Shown: one piece after another, positions 49,010 through 56,865 of the stretch
Position numbering within the stretch: the stretch's first letter is position 1
Layout: every line of letters starts with the position of its first letter
DNA from: Convivina praedatoris
GTDB taxonomy: Bacteria > Bacillota > Bacilli > Lactobacillales > Lactobacillaceae
Length of the DNA stretch: 64,000 nt
Direction of reading: 5' to 3'
NCBI RefSeq assembly: GCF_933208495.1
Contig: NZ_CAKOET010000002.1
Location: forward strand, 1 to 64,000
Notes under the pieces: model-generated
The model's database searches: none
Seen by the model: only the letters and a program-made list of their open reading frames with translations
What the model was told of the DNA's origin: nothing
Program-made: the position numbers and the translations under genes

Positions 49010-49755
49010 TGGTTGATGAGAGTGTCTTTGAAATTGAACGCTGTGTTGAGTATTACGAGGCGGACCGGCACGGTCGTTTGTCGCTACCAATGATTGTTAA
49101 TTTAGCAGTCCTAGCTTCTAAAAAACAAGGCGATATACTAAGTATTGGACAGGCAACTACGCAAGCGCGTGGCTTGGGCTGGGTAATATTACAGTATGAT
49201 TTACATGTTCATCGTCGGCCACAAGTTAATGAATTAATCCGATTGCAAACAACTGTTGGTCATTTCAATCCATTTTTTGCCCAACGTTCCTTTAAAATTT
49301 TAGATGAACAGGGGGAGGAGTTAGTAAACATTAATTCCCTTTGGGCGCTGATTGATATTGAAAAGCGCCATATGGTTCGTTTACCTCTTGATTTAGTTGA
49401 ACCTTACGGGGCTTTACCAGCTAAGCGACTAAATCGAATTCCCAATCCAAGCAAAATTAAATCTGATGAAGCAGCGCAAGAGCAAATGTATCGAGTACGT
49501 TATTTAGATATTGATGCCAATCAGCATGTTAATAATTCTAAATATTTCGAGTGGATGGAAGATGTGATGGGCGCAGAATTTCTGGAAACCCATGAAGTTA
49601 CACGGATTAATTTAAAGTTTGAAAATGAAGTTCATTTGAATCAAACAGTGGTATCTCAAGTCGTTAAGGGCGATAATTACTCTAGGCATCGTATTCAAAC
49701 GGATAATATCGTCAGTGCTGAAGCCGAATTTGAATGGCGATCCATTGATCAATAA
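49009..49755 (+). CDS. Acyl-ACP thioesterase
   Basis: A 248-residue double hot-dog enzyme releasing fatty acids from acyl carrier protein. N-terminal half: YYEADRHGRLSLPMIVNLAVLASKKQG; C-terminal half: VRYLDIDANQHVNNSKYFEWMED, with the family Asp, Asn and His. It starts within the rsmI stop and ends the overlapping gene run. Confidence 0.88.
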   Translation: MVDESVFEIERCVEYYEADRHGRLSLPMIVNLAVLASKKQGDILSIGQATTQARGLGWVILQYDLHVHRRPQVNELIRLQTTVGHFNPFFAQRSFKILDEQGEELVNINSLWALIDIEKRHMVRLPLDLVEPYGALPAKRLNRIPNPSKIKSDEAAQEQMYRVRYLDIDANQHVNNSKYFEWMEDVMGAEFLETHEVTRINLKFENEVHLNQTVVSQVVKGDNYSRHRIQTDNIVSAEAEFEWRSIDQ

Positions 49756-49776
49756 AATTAAAAAGAAGGTACTAAA

Positions 49777-50769
49777 ATGGCAGTTCTAGTTTTAGGTGGA
49801 GCCGGTTACATTGGTTCTCATATGGTTAAGCGTTTAGTTGAAAAAAACGCTGAAGTAGTCGTAGTTGATTCCTTGGTTACCGGCCATCGGGATGCTGTTG
49901 ATCCTAAGGCTAAGTTTTATGAAGTTGATATTCGTGATAAAGCCGCATTGGGTGAAGTATTTAATCAAGAAAATATCAGTCAAGTGGTGCATTTTGCAGC
50001 CTTTTCGATTGTGCCTGAGTCAGTAGCACAACCACTAAAATATTTTGATAACAATACTGGTGGCATGATTACCTTGTTGGAAGTTATGAAGGAACATGAT
50101 GTCAAGCAAATTGTCTTTTCTTCTACCGCGGCCACTTATGGTAATCCGGTTCAAATTCCCATTAAGGAAACTGATCCTCAACGACCAATTAATCCCTACG
50201 GGGAGTCCAAGTTAATGATGGAAAAAATCATGGATTGGTCCGATCAGGCTGATGGTATTAAATGGGTCGCCTTGCGTTATTTTAACGTAGCTGGGGCAGC
50301 TGAGGATGGTACCATTGGTGAAGACCATCATCCAGAAACCCATTTAGTACCAATTATCCTACAGGCTGCTGCCGGACAGCGACCATATATTGAGATGTTT
50401 GGTAATGACTATCAAACGCCAGATGGCTTTAATGTTCGTGATTATGTCCATGTTTTGGATCTAGTTGATGCCCATATTTTAGCTTTAAAGTATTTGGCTG
50501 ATGGACAGCCATCTAATCAGTTTAATCTGGGTTCAGCTACTGGCTTTTCTGTCAAGGAAATGGTTGAAGCTGCTCGCCAAGCAACTGGGGTTGATATTGA
50601 AGCTAAAGTGGGACCTCGCCGACCGGGGGATCCAGATATTTTAATTGCTGATTCTAGTAAGGCTCGTGATATTTTACATTGGGAGCCTAAGTACGATAAT
50701 GTTCAAGATATAATTAAGACTGCTTGGCATTGGACTCAAAGTCATCCAAATGGTTATAATAATCGATGA
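49777..50769 (+). CDS. galE: UDP-glucose 4-epimerase
   Basis: A 330-residue short-chain dehydrogenase-like epimerase making UDP-galactose. NAD-binding [10 protein letters not shown], catalytic Ser-Thr region FSSTAATYG and YGESK, and substrate-binding LRYFNVAGA are present. AAGAAGG precedes the ATG. No gal operon genes follow, so it probably supplies precursors for wall polysaccharide or glycoprotein synthesis. Confidence 0.94.
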   Translation: MAVLVLGGAGYIGSHMVKRLVEKNAEVVVVDSLVTGHRDAVDPKAKFYEVDIRDKAALGEVFNQENISQVVHFAAFSIVPESVAQPLKYFDNNTGGMITLLEVMKEHDVKQIVFSSTAATYGNPVQIPIKETDPQRPINPYGESKLMMEKIMDWSDQADGIKWVALRYFNVAGAAEDGTIGEDHHPETHLVPIILQAAAGQRPYIEMFGNDYQTPDGFNVRDYVHVLDLVDAHILALKYLADGQPSNQFNLGSATGFSVKEMVEAARQATGVDIEAKVGPRRPGDPDILIADSSKARDILHWEPKYDNVQDIIKTAWHWTQSHPNGYNNR

Positions 50770-50770
50770 T

Positions 50771-50801
50771 AAAAACAGCGCCCAAACGGGTGCTGTTTTT
50801 G
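50771..50801 (+). terminator. Intrinsic terminator after galE
   Basis: AAAAACAGCGCCC (50771-50783) pairs with GGGTGCTGTTTTT (50788-50800) around AAAC. Confidence 0.92.
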
Positions 50802-50858
50802 ATTGAATAAGATAGGGCCTTATTGTGTCTTCTTGGCTTCCTATGTTAATCTAAACAA

Positions 50859-51491
50859 ATGATGAAGAAATTAAATGATCTACATATACCCAGTTTAATA
50901 GTGTTGATTTTTATTGCTTTTCAAATTGGCTATATTAACTTGTTACCACTCTTATTCAGAGGCTTTTTCCCCGGATCAATGGCCATTGGTTCGGCGATTG
51001 TCATGCTAATAATTGCAGGAACAGCTTATTTTTTACAAGCAACTAATGGTAGTGTCTGGGAGCGTCCAGAAGGATATAAATTGTTCTTTACGCTAATGGT
51101 TTTTGTCTTGATGTATTTGTCCATTATTGTGATTAGCCAGCTTTATCCAAGCCCTGTTAGTGATAATCAAGCCGAAATTAATTATATTAATACACATGTT
51201 GGCCCCATTAACCAACTATTTTTTAAATTTACGCTAATCTTTTTGGCACCTTTATTTGAAGAATTACTCTTTCGAGGTTGGCTGGTATGGGGGCTGGCCG
51301 GTTGGGGTAAAATAATTCAGTTTATTCTGCCGACCCTACTCTTTACCTTAGTTCATGGACCGAGTCGCCTAGCTGATTGGTTGACCTACGGTACCTTAGC
51401 CGCCCTATTAATGCTAATTCGTTTTTATACTAAAAAGGTTCAATATCCAATGTTTGCTCATATTATCTGGAACGCCTTCTCCTCTTTTTAG
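50859..51491 (+). CDS. CPBP-family intramembrane metalloprotease
   Basis: A 210-residue membrane protein with the CAAX-protease/bacteriocin-processing motifs: EELLFR (Glu134, Glu135, Arg139), FTLVHG (His166) and HIIWN (His201, Asn205). Such proteins in lactic acid bacteria often give bacteriocin self-immunity, but no bacteriocin gene is seen nearby. No Shine-Dalgarno precedes either of the two first ATG codons, and a promoter-like TTGTGT (50823) with GTTAAT (50845) would start the transcript close to the start codon. Confidence 0.87.
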   Translation: MMKKLNDLHIPSLIVLIFIAFQIGYINLLPLLFRGFFPGSMAIGSAIVMLIIAGTAYFLQATNGSVWERPEGYKLFFTLMVFVLMYLSIIVISQLYPSPVSDNQAEINYINTHVGPINQLFFKFTLIFLAPLFEELLFRGWLVWGLAGWGKIIQFILPTLLFTLVHGPSRLADWLTYGTLAALLMLIRFYTKKVQYPMFAHIIWNAFSSF

Positions 51492-51508
51492 GAGTAAGGC
51501 GTTTTTAT
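51471..51508 (+). terminator. Terminator overlapping the end of the CPBP gene
   Basis: AACGCCTT and CTCC (51471-51482) pair with GGAG and AAGGCGTT (51491-51503), followed by TTT. The stop codon (51489-51491) lies at the loop, so the last codons form the stem. Confidence 0.88.
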
Positions 51509-51523
51509 TTAGTTCCTTTAAAA

Positions 51524-51720
51524 CACGAAACCCCGATTACCTAGCGTGGTAATCGGGGAAATAATTTGAGAATATTTGGGAGAGGGAAAAGAATATGAAT
51601 GTCATCGTTGGGAGAAACGATAATTTTTTAGTCCCTGGGCTTGGGGTTTCGTGGTCCTAGTGGGAAGCACTAGTTATTCCGCTTATATGGGGAACCTCCG
51701 TTTAATCAAAGGATAATTTC
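51524..51720. ncRNA. Structured intergenic region, possible undescribed RNA or attenuator
   Basis: The 456-nt gap between the CPBP gene and the fructokinase holds several perfect inverted repeats. These are CCCCGATTACC/GGTAATCGGGG (51531-51541, 51548-51558), CACGAAACCCC/GGGGTTTCGTG (51524-51534, 51643-51653), ATCGTT/AACGAT (51604-51621) followed by T6, and CTAGTG/CACTAG (51657-51673). The first two share CCCC 51531-51534 and exclude one another. A 21-codon frame (51595-51660) is also present. I cannot match it to a known family, and the transcribed strand is uncertain; 6S-like RNA is one possibility. Confidence 0.4.
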
Positions 51721-51827
51721 AACTTGGCTTGTTGCTTGAGACTAACTCGCGTTGTTGATGATTCTTATAATAAGGGGTTTAAGTTAAATATTCATAAAGT
51801 CAAAATAAAGTGAAAATTAAATTTTTG

Positions 51828-51877
51828 TGTAACCGCTTTGCATTATTTTTTGGGAGCGGTTACAATGAGCATATAAG
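51828..51877 (+). promoter_or_regulatory. Fructokinase promoter with inverted-repeat operator
   Basis: TGTAACCGCT (51828-51837) and AGCGGTTACA (51855-51864) form a perfect 10-bp inverted repeat. The right arm lies in the spacer of TTGGGA (51850-51855)-16-TATAAG (51872-51877). The half-sites resemble LacI/CcpA-type operator halves, which fits sugar control. Confidence 0.55.
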
Positions 51878-51947
51878 AGGGCTAACGCCGTATAGTACCT
51901 AATTTGTGTTATAGTTAGTCTGTATAAAAATTCAAAGGAGACAGTTG

Positions 51948-52823
51948 ATGGGACTACTAGGAGCAATTGAAGCAGGTGGAACTAAATTTGTCGTTGCAGT
52001 TTCTGATCATGATTTTAATATTATTAAGCGGGAAGCTTTTCCTACTTTAGACGGTGAGAAGACTTTAGATCAAGTAATTGCCTTTTTTGATCAATATGAC
52101 AGTATTGATGCCATTGGGATTGCTGCCTTTGGTCCCATTGACATTGTTGAAGGATCAAAAACCTACGGTCGTGTATTAGATACACCAAAGCGGGGCTGGT
52201 CGGGCTATGATTTCTTGGGTCGGATGAAAGCTTGGCGTGATATCCCATACTTTTGGACGACTGACGTTAACGGTGCCGGCTGGGCTGAATTTAAGACCGG
52301 GGCTGCCCGTGATGTCCAAAATATGGTTTATCTAACTGTTGGAACTGGAATTGGTGCTGGAATCGTGACTAATGGGCATTTGCTCAGTGGCCTTGGGCAC
52401 CCAGAGGCTGGACATATTTTCCTACAAAAACATCCGCAAGATTCCTACCAAGGACATTGTCCTTTCCACGGTGCTAACTGTTTGGAAGGTTTGGCTGCCG
52501 GTCCAGCAATTGAAGAACGTTGGAACAAAAGTGCTAAAGATATTACTGATGGCGATTTGGCTTGGGAAATCGAAGCCTTTTATCTAGCACAAGCAGCTTT
52601 GGATTACACCATGATTTTGCGACCAGAAAAAATTATTTTTGGTGGGGGGGTCCCTCATCGAGAAAGTTTGTTCCCATTGATTCGTCAAAGTTTTGCCGAT
52701 CAAATGAGTGATTACTTGGCTGTGCCACCGTTGGACGAATATATTGTTCCAGTTGAAAACGGTGATAATGCTGGCATTTTAGGTTGTTTCTATCTATGTA
52801 AAGAATTGCTAGAGACTGCCTAA
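51948..52823 (+). CDS. scrK: ROK-family fructokinase
   Basis: A 291-residue sugar kinase predicted to make fructose 6-phosphate. N-terminal phosphate loop GAIEAGGTKFVVAV, GIAAFGPIDIVEGSKTYG, catalytic-site TTDVNGAGWAE, GTGIGAG, and the zinc site HPEAGHIF with CPFHGANCLEG are typical of ROK fructokinases. AAGGAG supports ATG 51948 over the TTG before it. It is monocistronic behind an operator-bearing promoter. Confidence 0.9.
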   Translation: MGLLGAIEAGGTKFVVAVSDHDFNIIKREAFPTLDGEKTLDQVIAFFDQYDSIDAIGIAAFGPIDIVEGSKTYGRVLDTPKRGWSGYDFLGRMKAWRDIPYFWTTDVNGAGWAEFKTGAARDVQNMVYLTVGTGIGAGIVTNGHLLSGLGHPEAGHIFLQKHPQDSYQGHCPFHGANCLEGLAAGPAIEERWNKSAKDITDGDLAWEIEAFYLAQAALDYTMILRPEKIIFGGGVPHRESLFPLIRQSFADQMSDYLAVPPLDEYIVPVENGDNAGILGCFYLCKELLETA

Positions 52824-52856
52824 GCTAGTGGCAATTGTCAAAAATTTAGATAGGTT

Positions 52857-52885
52857 TTGAGTTAATTATAGTGACGGGTTATAAT
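52857..52885 (+). promoter_or_regulatory. Promoter of the C26 hydrolase-permease pair
   Basis: TTGAGT (52857-52862), a 17-bp spacer and TATAAT (52880-52885). A terminator hairpin lies between this promoter and the gene. Confidence 0.7.
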
Positions 52886-52924
52886 TATCGTTTAACTTTG
52901 ATTTTACCCGTTATTTCGTTAATA

Positions 52925-52959
52925 GCGCCTTGTAACTTTAGGGTTATAGGGTGTTTTTT
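52925..52959 (+). terminator. Terminator / attenuator before the C26 hydrolase
   Basis: GCGCCTTGTAAC (52925-52936) pairs with GTTATAGGGTGT (52943-52954), with several G-U pairs, followed by TTTTTT. It can end scrK transcription, but it also lies 40 nt downstream of the hydrolase promoter. Confidence 0.7.
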
Positions 52960-52986
52960 ACGTTAAAATGTTATTAGGAGATTTAG

Positions 52987-53721
52987 ATGGATAAACCAAT
53001 TATTGGTATTTCTGGTTCAGTAATTATTGACCACGATAAGGCTTTTTACGGGTCAAATCGTAGTTATGTAAATGAAAATTATGTTGGGGCTGTCATTAAA
53101 AATGGTGGCGTACCCTTCATCATTCCGGTTAGTGACAATGATGATGTGATTGAAGCCCAATTAGCTCATGTTCAGGGGTTGATCTTATCTGGTGGCCATG
53201 ACGTTGATCCAACATTATATAATGAAAAACCGAAACCAGCTTTGGGAGATATTTGGCCTAAACGAGATCATTTTGATGGACTATTGTTAAAATTAGCTGA
53301 AAAACGTGGTATTCCTGTACTGGGCATTTGTCGCGGGGCCCAGTTAATTAACGTAGTTCATGGTGGAAGTTGTTTTCAAGATCAATCTTATCGTGAACAG
53401 GAAACCCAAGAACACGTGCAAGATATTGTTGCTAGTCAGCCGACCCATGGGATGCGTGTGGATAAAGATAGTAAGCTGGCCGCAATTCTGGGGAAAACTA
53501 CTTTTGATGTCAATACTTTCCACCATCAAATTCTTAAAGAAATTGGTACCGGATTAAAATCGTGCGCATATGCCACTGATGGTATTTGTGAAGGGTTTGA
53601 AAATGCGTCAGGCACTGTGATTGGCGTTCAGTGGCATCCGGAGATGATGCATAGTAACCCAGATACGGCCTTTATGAATAACCTTTTCCGGTATGTGATT
53701 GAAAAGGCTAAAAAGGAGTAG
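52987..53721 (+). CDS. Class I glutamine amidotransferase-like hydrolase (peptidase C26, PuuD-like)
   Basis: A 244-residue gamma-glutamyl hydrolase-type enzyme. The nucleophile elbow GICRGAQLINV and the catalytic His-Glu in VQWHPEMMH are intact, with LSGGHDVDPTLY before them. Relatives split gamma-glutamyl-GABA or similar conjugates. It is followed after 2 nt by an amino-acid permease, which suggests that the imported compound is its substrate; the actual compound is unknown. Confidence 0.87.
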   Translation: MDKPIIGISGSVIIDHDKAFYGSNRSYVNENYVGAVIKNGGVPFIIPVSDNDDVIEAQLAHVQGLILSGGHDVDPTLYNEKPKPALGDIWPKRDHFDGLLLKLAEKRGIPVLGICRGAQLINVVHGGSCFQDQSYREQETQEHVQDIVASQPTHGMRVDKDSKLAAILGKTTFDVNTFHHQILKEIGTGLKSCAYATDGICEGFENASGTVIGVQWHPEMMHSNPDTAFMNNLFRYVIEKAKKE

Positions 53722-53723
53722 AT

Positions 53724-55130
53724 ATGAAGCAGAAAATAAGTGTACAGGATAAATTGGGCTTTTGGTCTGTCGTTTTTCTAGCGATTAATTCAATTATTGG
53801 TTCTGGTATTTTTCTGACACCGGGTAGCGTAGTACGCCAAGTCGGTAGTCGGGCCTTGATTGTTTATTTGTTGGCCGCGCTTGTGGCTTCCATTATAGCG
53901 ATTTCATTTGCTTCAGCCGCTAAATATGTAACGCAATCCGGCGCAGCCTATGCCTATGCCAAAGCTGCTTTTGGTGATAGGGTCGGTTTTTATATTGGTA
54001 TTTTACGATATTTTTCGGCCACAACAGCCTGGGGTGTAATGGCTGTTGGGGTGATTAAATCAACTTTAGCCATCTTTGGGATGAATCCAAATGAGAATAC
54101 CCAGGTTATCGTCGGTACCTTAATTTTAATGGGTATTATTAGTTTGATTAATGGTTTGGGACAAAGGGTTGTTAAATATGTCATGAATTTGTCGACCATA
54201 GTTAAGGTGGCCGTACTGATTTTAATTATTGTAGCTGGCCTTCTCTTACTGTTGACAACTGGAATAACTGGTAATTTATCCCAGGTTAATCATGTTACAC
54301 AAAATGGTAAAGTGATTGTGCCAACACTAACAACAGCTACTTTTACCATGGCAGTTGTGTCAGCATTTTATGCGTTTACTGGTTTCGAAGCAGTAGCTTC
54401 AGGTTCAGAAGATATGCAAAATCCAGCTAAAAATCTTCCACGAGCGATTCCATTAGCCATTTTAATTATTGCAGTTATTTATATTGGCGTTGTAGCAGTG
54501 ACTTTGCTAGTTAATCCCAAAGTAATTATGACGACGAACCAAGTGGTCGCAGTTACGGCCATTTTTAATAATGTTATTTTACGGGACGTGATTTTGGTCG
54601 GTGCTTTGGTTTCTATGTTTGGCATCAATGTTGCTTCTAGTTTTCATGCTCCGAGAATTTTAGAAGCGATGGCTAAACAAGGTCAGGTTTCTAGTAAATT
54701 AACTCGTCGAACTAAAAATAATTTTCCGTTGCGTTCTTTTGCGACTTCAATTTTATTGGCTGTACTTATCCCACTAGCCTTTAATTACAATATGACTAAT
54801 TTGATAACCCTAAGTGCACTAGTTCGGTTTTTGGGATTTATTATGGTACCTCTGGCTGTTATTTTCTTTTATTATAATAAAAGCCGGTTGGCAGTTTTAC
54901 CGGCTCCTAAAAACTTTGTGACTGATGTATGTGCACCAATTTTATCAACCCTACTGGTAGTCTTTTTATTAATTAACTATAACTGGAAATTACAATTTGG
55001 AATTGTAGAAAATGGTCAAGTCATTGGTGTGAACTGGTATGCGATTGGGATGGTGGTCTTTGGCTTTGTCATCTTGCCGTTGGTGATTACCCTAATTTCG
55101 AAGTTGGAAAATCGTTCGCTAACTAAATAA
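53724..55130 (+). CDS. APC-family amino-acid permease
   Basis: A 468-residue 12-TM transporter. It shows the APC start LAINSIIGSGIFLTPGSV, SGAAYAYAKAAFGDRVGFYIG and FYAFTGFEAVASGSEDMQNPAKNLPRAI. AAGGAG precedes the ATG, 2 nt after the hydrolase. The pair probably imports and cleaves a gamma-glutamyl or amino-acid derivative. Substrate is not defined by sequence. Confidence 0.88.
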   Translation: MKQKISVQDKLGFWSVVFLAINSIIGSGIFLTPGSVVRQVGSRALIVYLLAALVASIIAISFASAAKYVTQSGAAYAYAKAAFGDRVGFYIGILRYFSATTAWGVMAVGVIKSTLAIFGMNPNENTQVIVGTLILMGIISLINGLGQRVVKYVMNLSTIVKVAVLILIIVAGLLLLLTTGITGNLSQVNHVTQNGKVIVPTLTTATFTMAVVSAFYAFTGFEAVASGSEDMQNPAKNLPRAIPLAILIIAVIYIGVVAVTLLVNPKVIMTTNQVVAVTAIFNNVILRDVILVGALVSMFGINVASSFHAPRILEAMAKQGQVSSKLTRRTKNNFPLRSFATSILLAVLIPLAFNYNMTNLITLSALVRFLGFIMVPLAVIFFYYNKSRLAVLPAPKNFVTDVCAPILSTLLVVFLLINYNWKLQFGIVENGQVIGVNWYAIGMVVFGFVILPLVITLISKLENRSLTK

Positions 55131-55160
55131 AAGAAAAATAGATATTTTGGTGTTAAATTC

Positions 55161-55189
55161 TTGAAGCTAGCTGATTGCTATGGTAGAAT
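55161..55189 (+). promoter_or_regulatory. tRNA-Lys promoter
   Basis: TTGAAG (55161-55166), a 17-bp spacer and TAGAAT (55184-55189). Confidence 0.65.
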
Positions 55190-55214
55190 ATATTCTGTTG
55201 TGAAATAGCACAGC

Positions 55215-55287
55215 GGTCAGCTAGCTCAGTTGGTAGAGCAACGGACTCTTAATCCGTGGGTCCAGGGTTCGAGCCCCTGGCTGACCA
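55215..55287 (+). tRNA. tRNA-Lys (anticodon CTT)
   Basis: The acceptor stem GGTCAGC/GCTGACC, the anticodon loop CTCTTAA with CTT at 55248-55250, and the T loop GGTTCGAGCC form a 73-nt cloverleaf. CCA is not encoded. Confidence 0.96.
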
Positions 55288-55292
55288 TAATG

Positions 55293-55321
55293 AAAGTGGA
55301 CTTTGGTCCGCTTTTTTTATT
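55293..55321 (+). terminator. Intrinsic terminator after tRNA-Lys
   Basis: AAAGTGGAC (55293-55301) pairs with GTCCGCTTT (55306-55314), followed by a T-run. Confidence 0.88.
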
Positions 55322-55341
55322 TCCAAGGAGAGTGGTAATTC

Positions 55342-56109
55342 ATGCTTAAAAAACCTAAAAATAATTTAAGATGGCTATGGATTAGTTTAGGCTGTGTATT
55401 AGTTCTGTTGGCGGCTAGCAGTTATTGGTTGTCTAGCCAGTCTCGTTTGACCAAGGGAAAAGCGACTGAGTCTCAGACAACTGTAACTACTGGCTTACCT
55501 AAAAATACTAGAGTTAGTGATTGGCAGTTAGTTTTAGTCAATAAGCAACATCCTCAAAACCAAGAACTAAACTTTACCAAGACTACCGTTGATGATAAGC
55601 AGGTCGATACGCGTATTGTTAAACCTTTGGCAGATTTTCGAAAAGCGGCTTTAGCTGCGGGATATCCAACTACCTTGGTATCTGGGTATCGTTCGATTGC
55701 CGATCAGCGTAATGTTTTTGCGAACGTAACCGCTCAAAACGAGCGTAATGGTCTTACTCCTCAGGAGACGAAAGCGGCGACTGAAGCAGTCGTGCAAACT
55801 CCAGGTTCATCAGAACACCAAACCGGATTGGCAGTTGATTTAGCTGGAAATGATGCCTTAGCAAAGTATCCCAATTTAGAGGCTAATATGGATCAATTTG
55901 CTTCACAGCAGTGGCTGATTAAGCATGCCCCTAACTATGGCTTTGTTTTACGATTTTTACCCGATAAAAAATCCCAATCACAGACCGGTATTGACTATGA
56001 ATCTTGGCATTTTCGCTATGTTGGGTATGCCAATGCGCAGTATATGACTAAACATCATTTAACTTTGGAACAATATCTAACTGATTTAAAAGGCGCCGGT
56101 CAAGCATAA
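55342..56109 (+). CDS. D-alanyl-D-alanine carboxypeptidase, VanY/M15B type
   Basis: A 255-residue enzyme with an N-terminal signal anchor (about residues 11-31) and an extracellular zinc peptidase domain. Zinc ligands and catalytic residues are SEHQTGLAVD (His159, Asp166) and ESWHFRY (Glu220, His223). It trims the terminal D-Ala of peptidoglycan stem peptides. CAAGGAGAG precedes the ATG. No van resistance genes are nearby, so this is a housekeeping version. Confidence 0.9.
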   Translation: MLKKPKNNLRWLWISLGCVLVLLAASSYWLSSQSRLTKGKATESQTTVTTGLPKNTRVSDWQLVLVNKQHPQNQELNFTKTTVDDKQVDTRIVKPLADFRKAALAAGYPTTLVSGYRSIADQRNVFANVTAQNERNGLTPQETKAATEAVVQTPGSSEHQTGLAVDLAGNDALAKYPNLEANMDQFASQQWLIKHAPNYGFVLRFLPDKKSQSQTGIDYESWHFRYVGYANAQYMTKHHLTLEQYLTDLKGAGQA

Positions 56110-56162
56110 AAATATTAGCTATGTTTGTTATACTAAAATGAAATGATACAGGGGGTAGCTAA

Positions 56163-56813
56163 ATGATTGTTTTATCAGGAACAATTGGTGCTGGGAAAAC
56201 TAGTTTAACTGAATTGTTAGCGCAACGCTTGGGTAGCCAAGCCTTTTATGAAAGTGTGGATGATAATCCAATCTTACCGTTGTTTTATCAGGAACCACAA
56301 AAATATGGCTTTCTACTACAAATCTATTTTTTAAATACGAGATTAGCTCAGATTGTTAAAGCTCAAACAGGCCGATTAAACGTTTCGGATCGCTCTATCT
56401 TTGAGGATGCGCTGTTATTCCAATTAAATGCCGACTTAGGACGTGCTACTCAAACTGAAGTGGATATTTATCAAGATTTGGTTGATAACATGTTAGATGA
56501 ATCGAATAGTGATAATTTAGTTCAGCAACCCGATTTATTGGTACATGTTCGCGTAAGTTTGGATACCATGTTAGCTCGTATTAAAAAACGCGGACGACCT
56601 TTTGAACAGGTTCAGCAAGATCCTGACCTTTATCAGTATTATCAAGATCTTAATCAAAGATATGATCAGTGGTTTGCTAATTATAACCGTTCGCCTAAAA
56701 TTCAAATTGATGGAGATCGTTATAATTTTGTGGAAAATGAAGCTGATCGGCAAGTTGTCTTACAAATGATTGAGGATAAGTTAGCTGATGTTGGTGCTTT
56801 ATCTACTAAGTAA
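56163..56813 (+). CDS. Deoxyadenosine/deoxyguanosine kinase-like enzyme
   Basis: A 216-residue deoxynucleoside kinase. P-loop GTIGAGKTSL, the base-binding ESVDDNPILPLFY, the DRS motif VSDRSIFEDALLF and the lid RIKKRGRPFEQ are visible. It phosphorylates salvaged deoxynucleosides; dA or dG preference cannot be told. GGGGG precedes the ATG. It faces a nucleoside hydrolase gene, another salvage function. Confidence 0.9.
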   Translation: MIVLSGTIGAGKTSLTELLAQRLGSQAFYESVDDNPILPLFYQEPQKYGFLLQIYFLNTRLAQIVKAQTGRLNVSDRSIFEDALLFQLNADLGRATQTEVDIYQDLVDNMLDESNSDNLVQQPDLLVHVRVSLDTMLARIKKRGRPFEQVQQDPDLYQYYQDLNQRYDQWFANYNRSPKIQIDGDRYNFVENEADRQVVLQMIEDKLADVGALSTK

Positions 56814-56831
56814 TTAAAAATTATGCATAAA

Positions 56832-56865
56832 AAAACCTCTGCCACATGTATGCAGAGGTTTTAAT
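56832..56865. terminator. Bidirectional terminator between convergent salvage genes
   Basis: AAAACCTCTGC (56832-56842) and GCAGAGGTTTT (56852-56862) form a perfect 11-bp stem with A- and T-runs on both sides. Confidence 0.92.

Noticed and set aside
51595-51660. 21-codon frame as a real small protein
   Set aside because: The purine-rich stretch upstream is about 10 nt away and the frame lies across strong RNA helices; there is no independent support, so it is mentioned only within the structured region.
51828-51842. Canonical cre site at TGTAACCGCTTTGCA
   Set aside because: It misses the consensus at two fixed positions and the two halves are one base too far apart; it is described instead as part of a longer inverted repeat.
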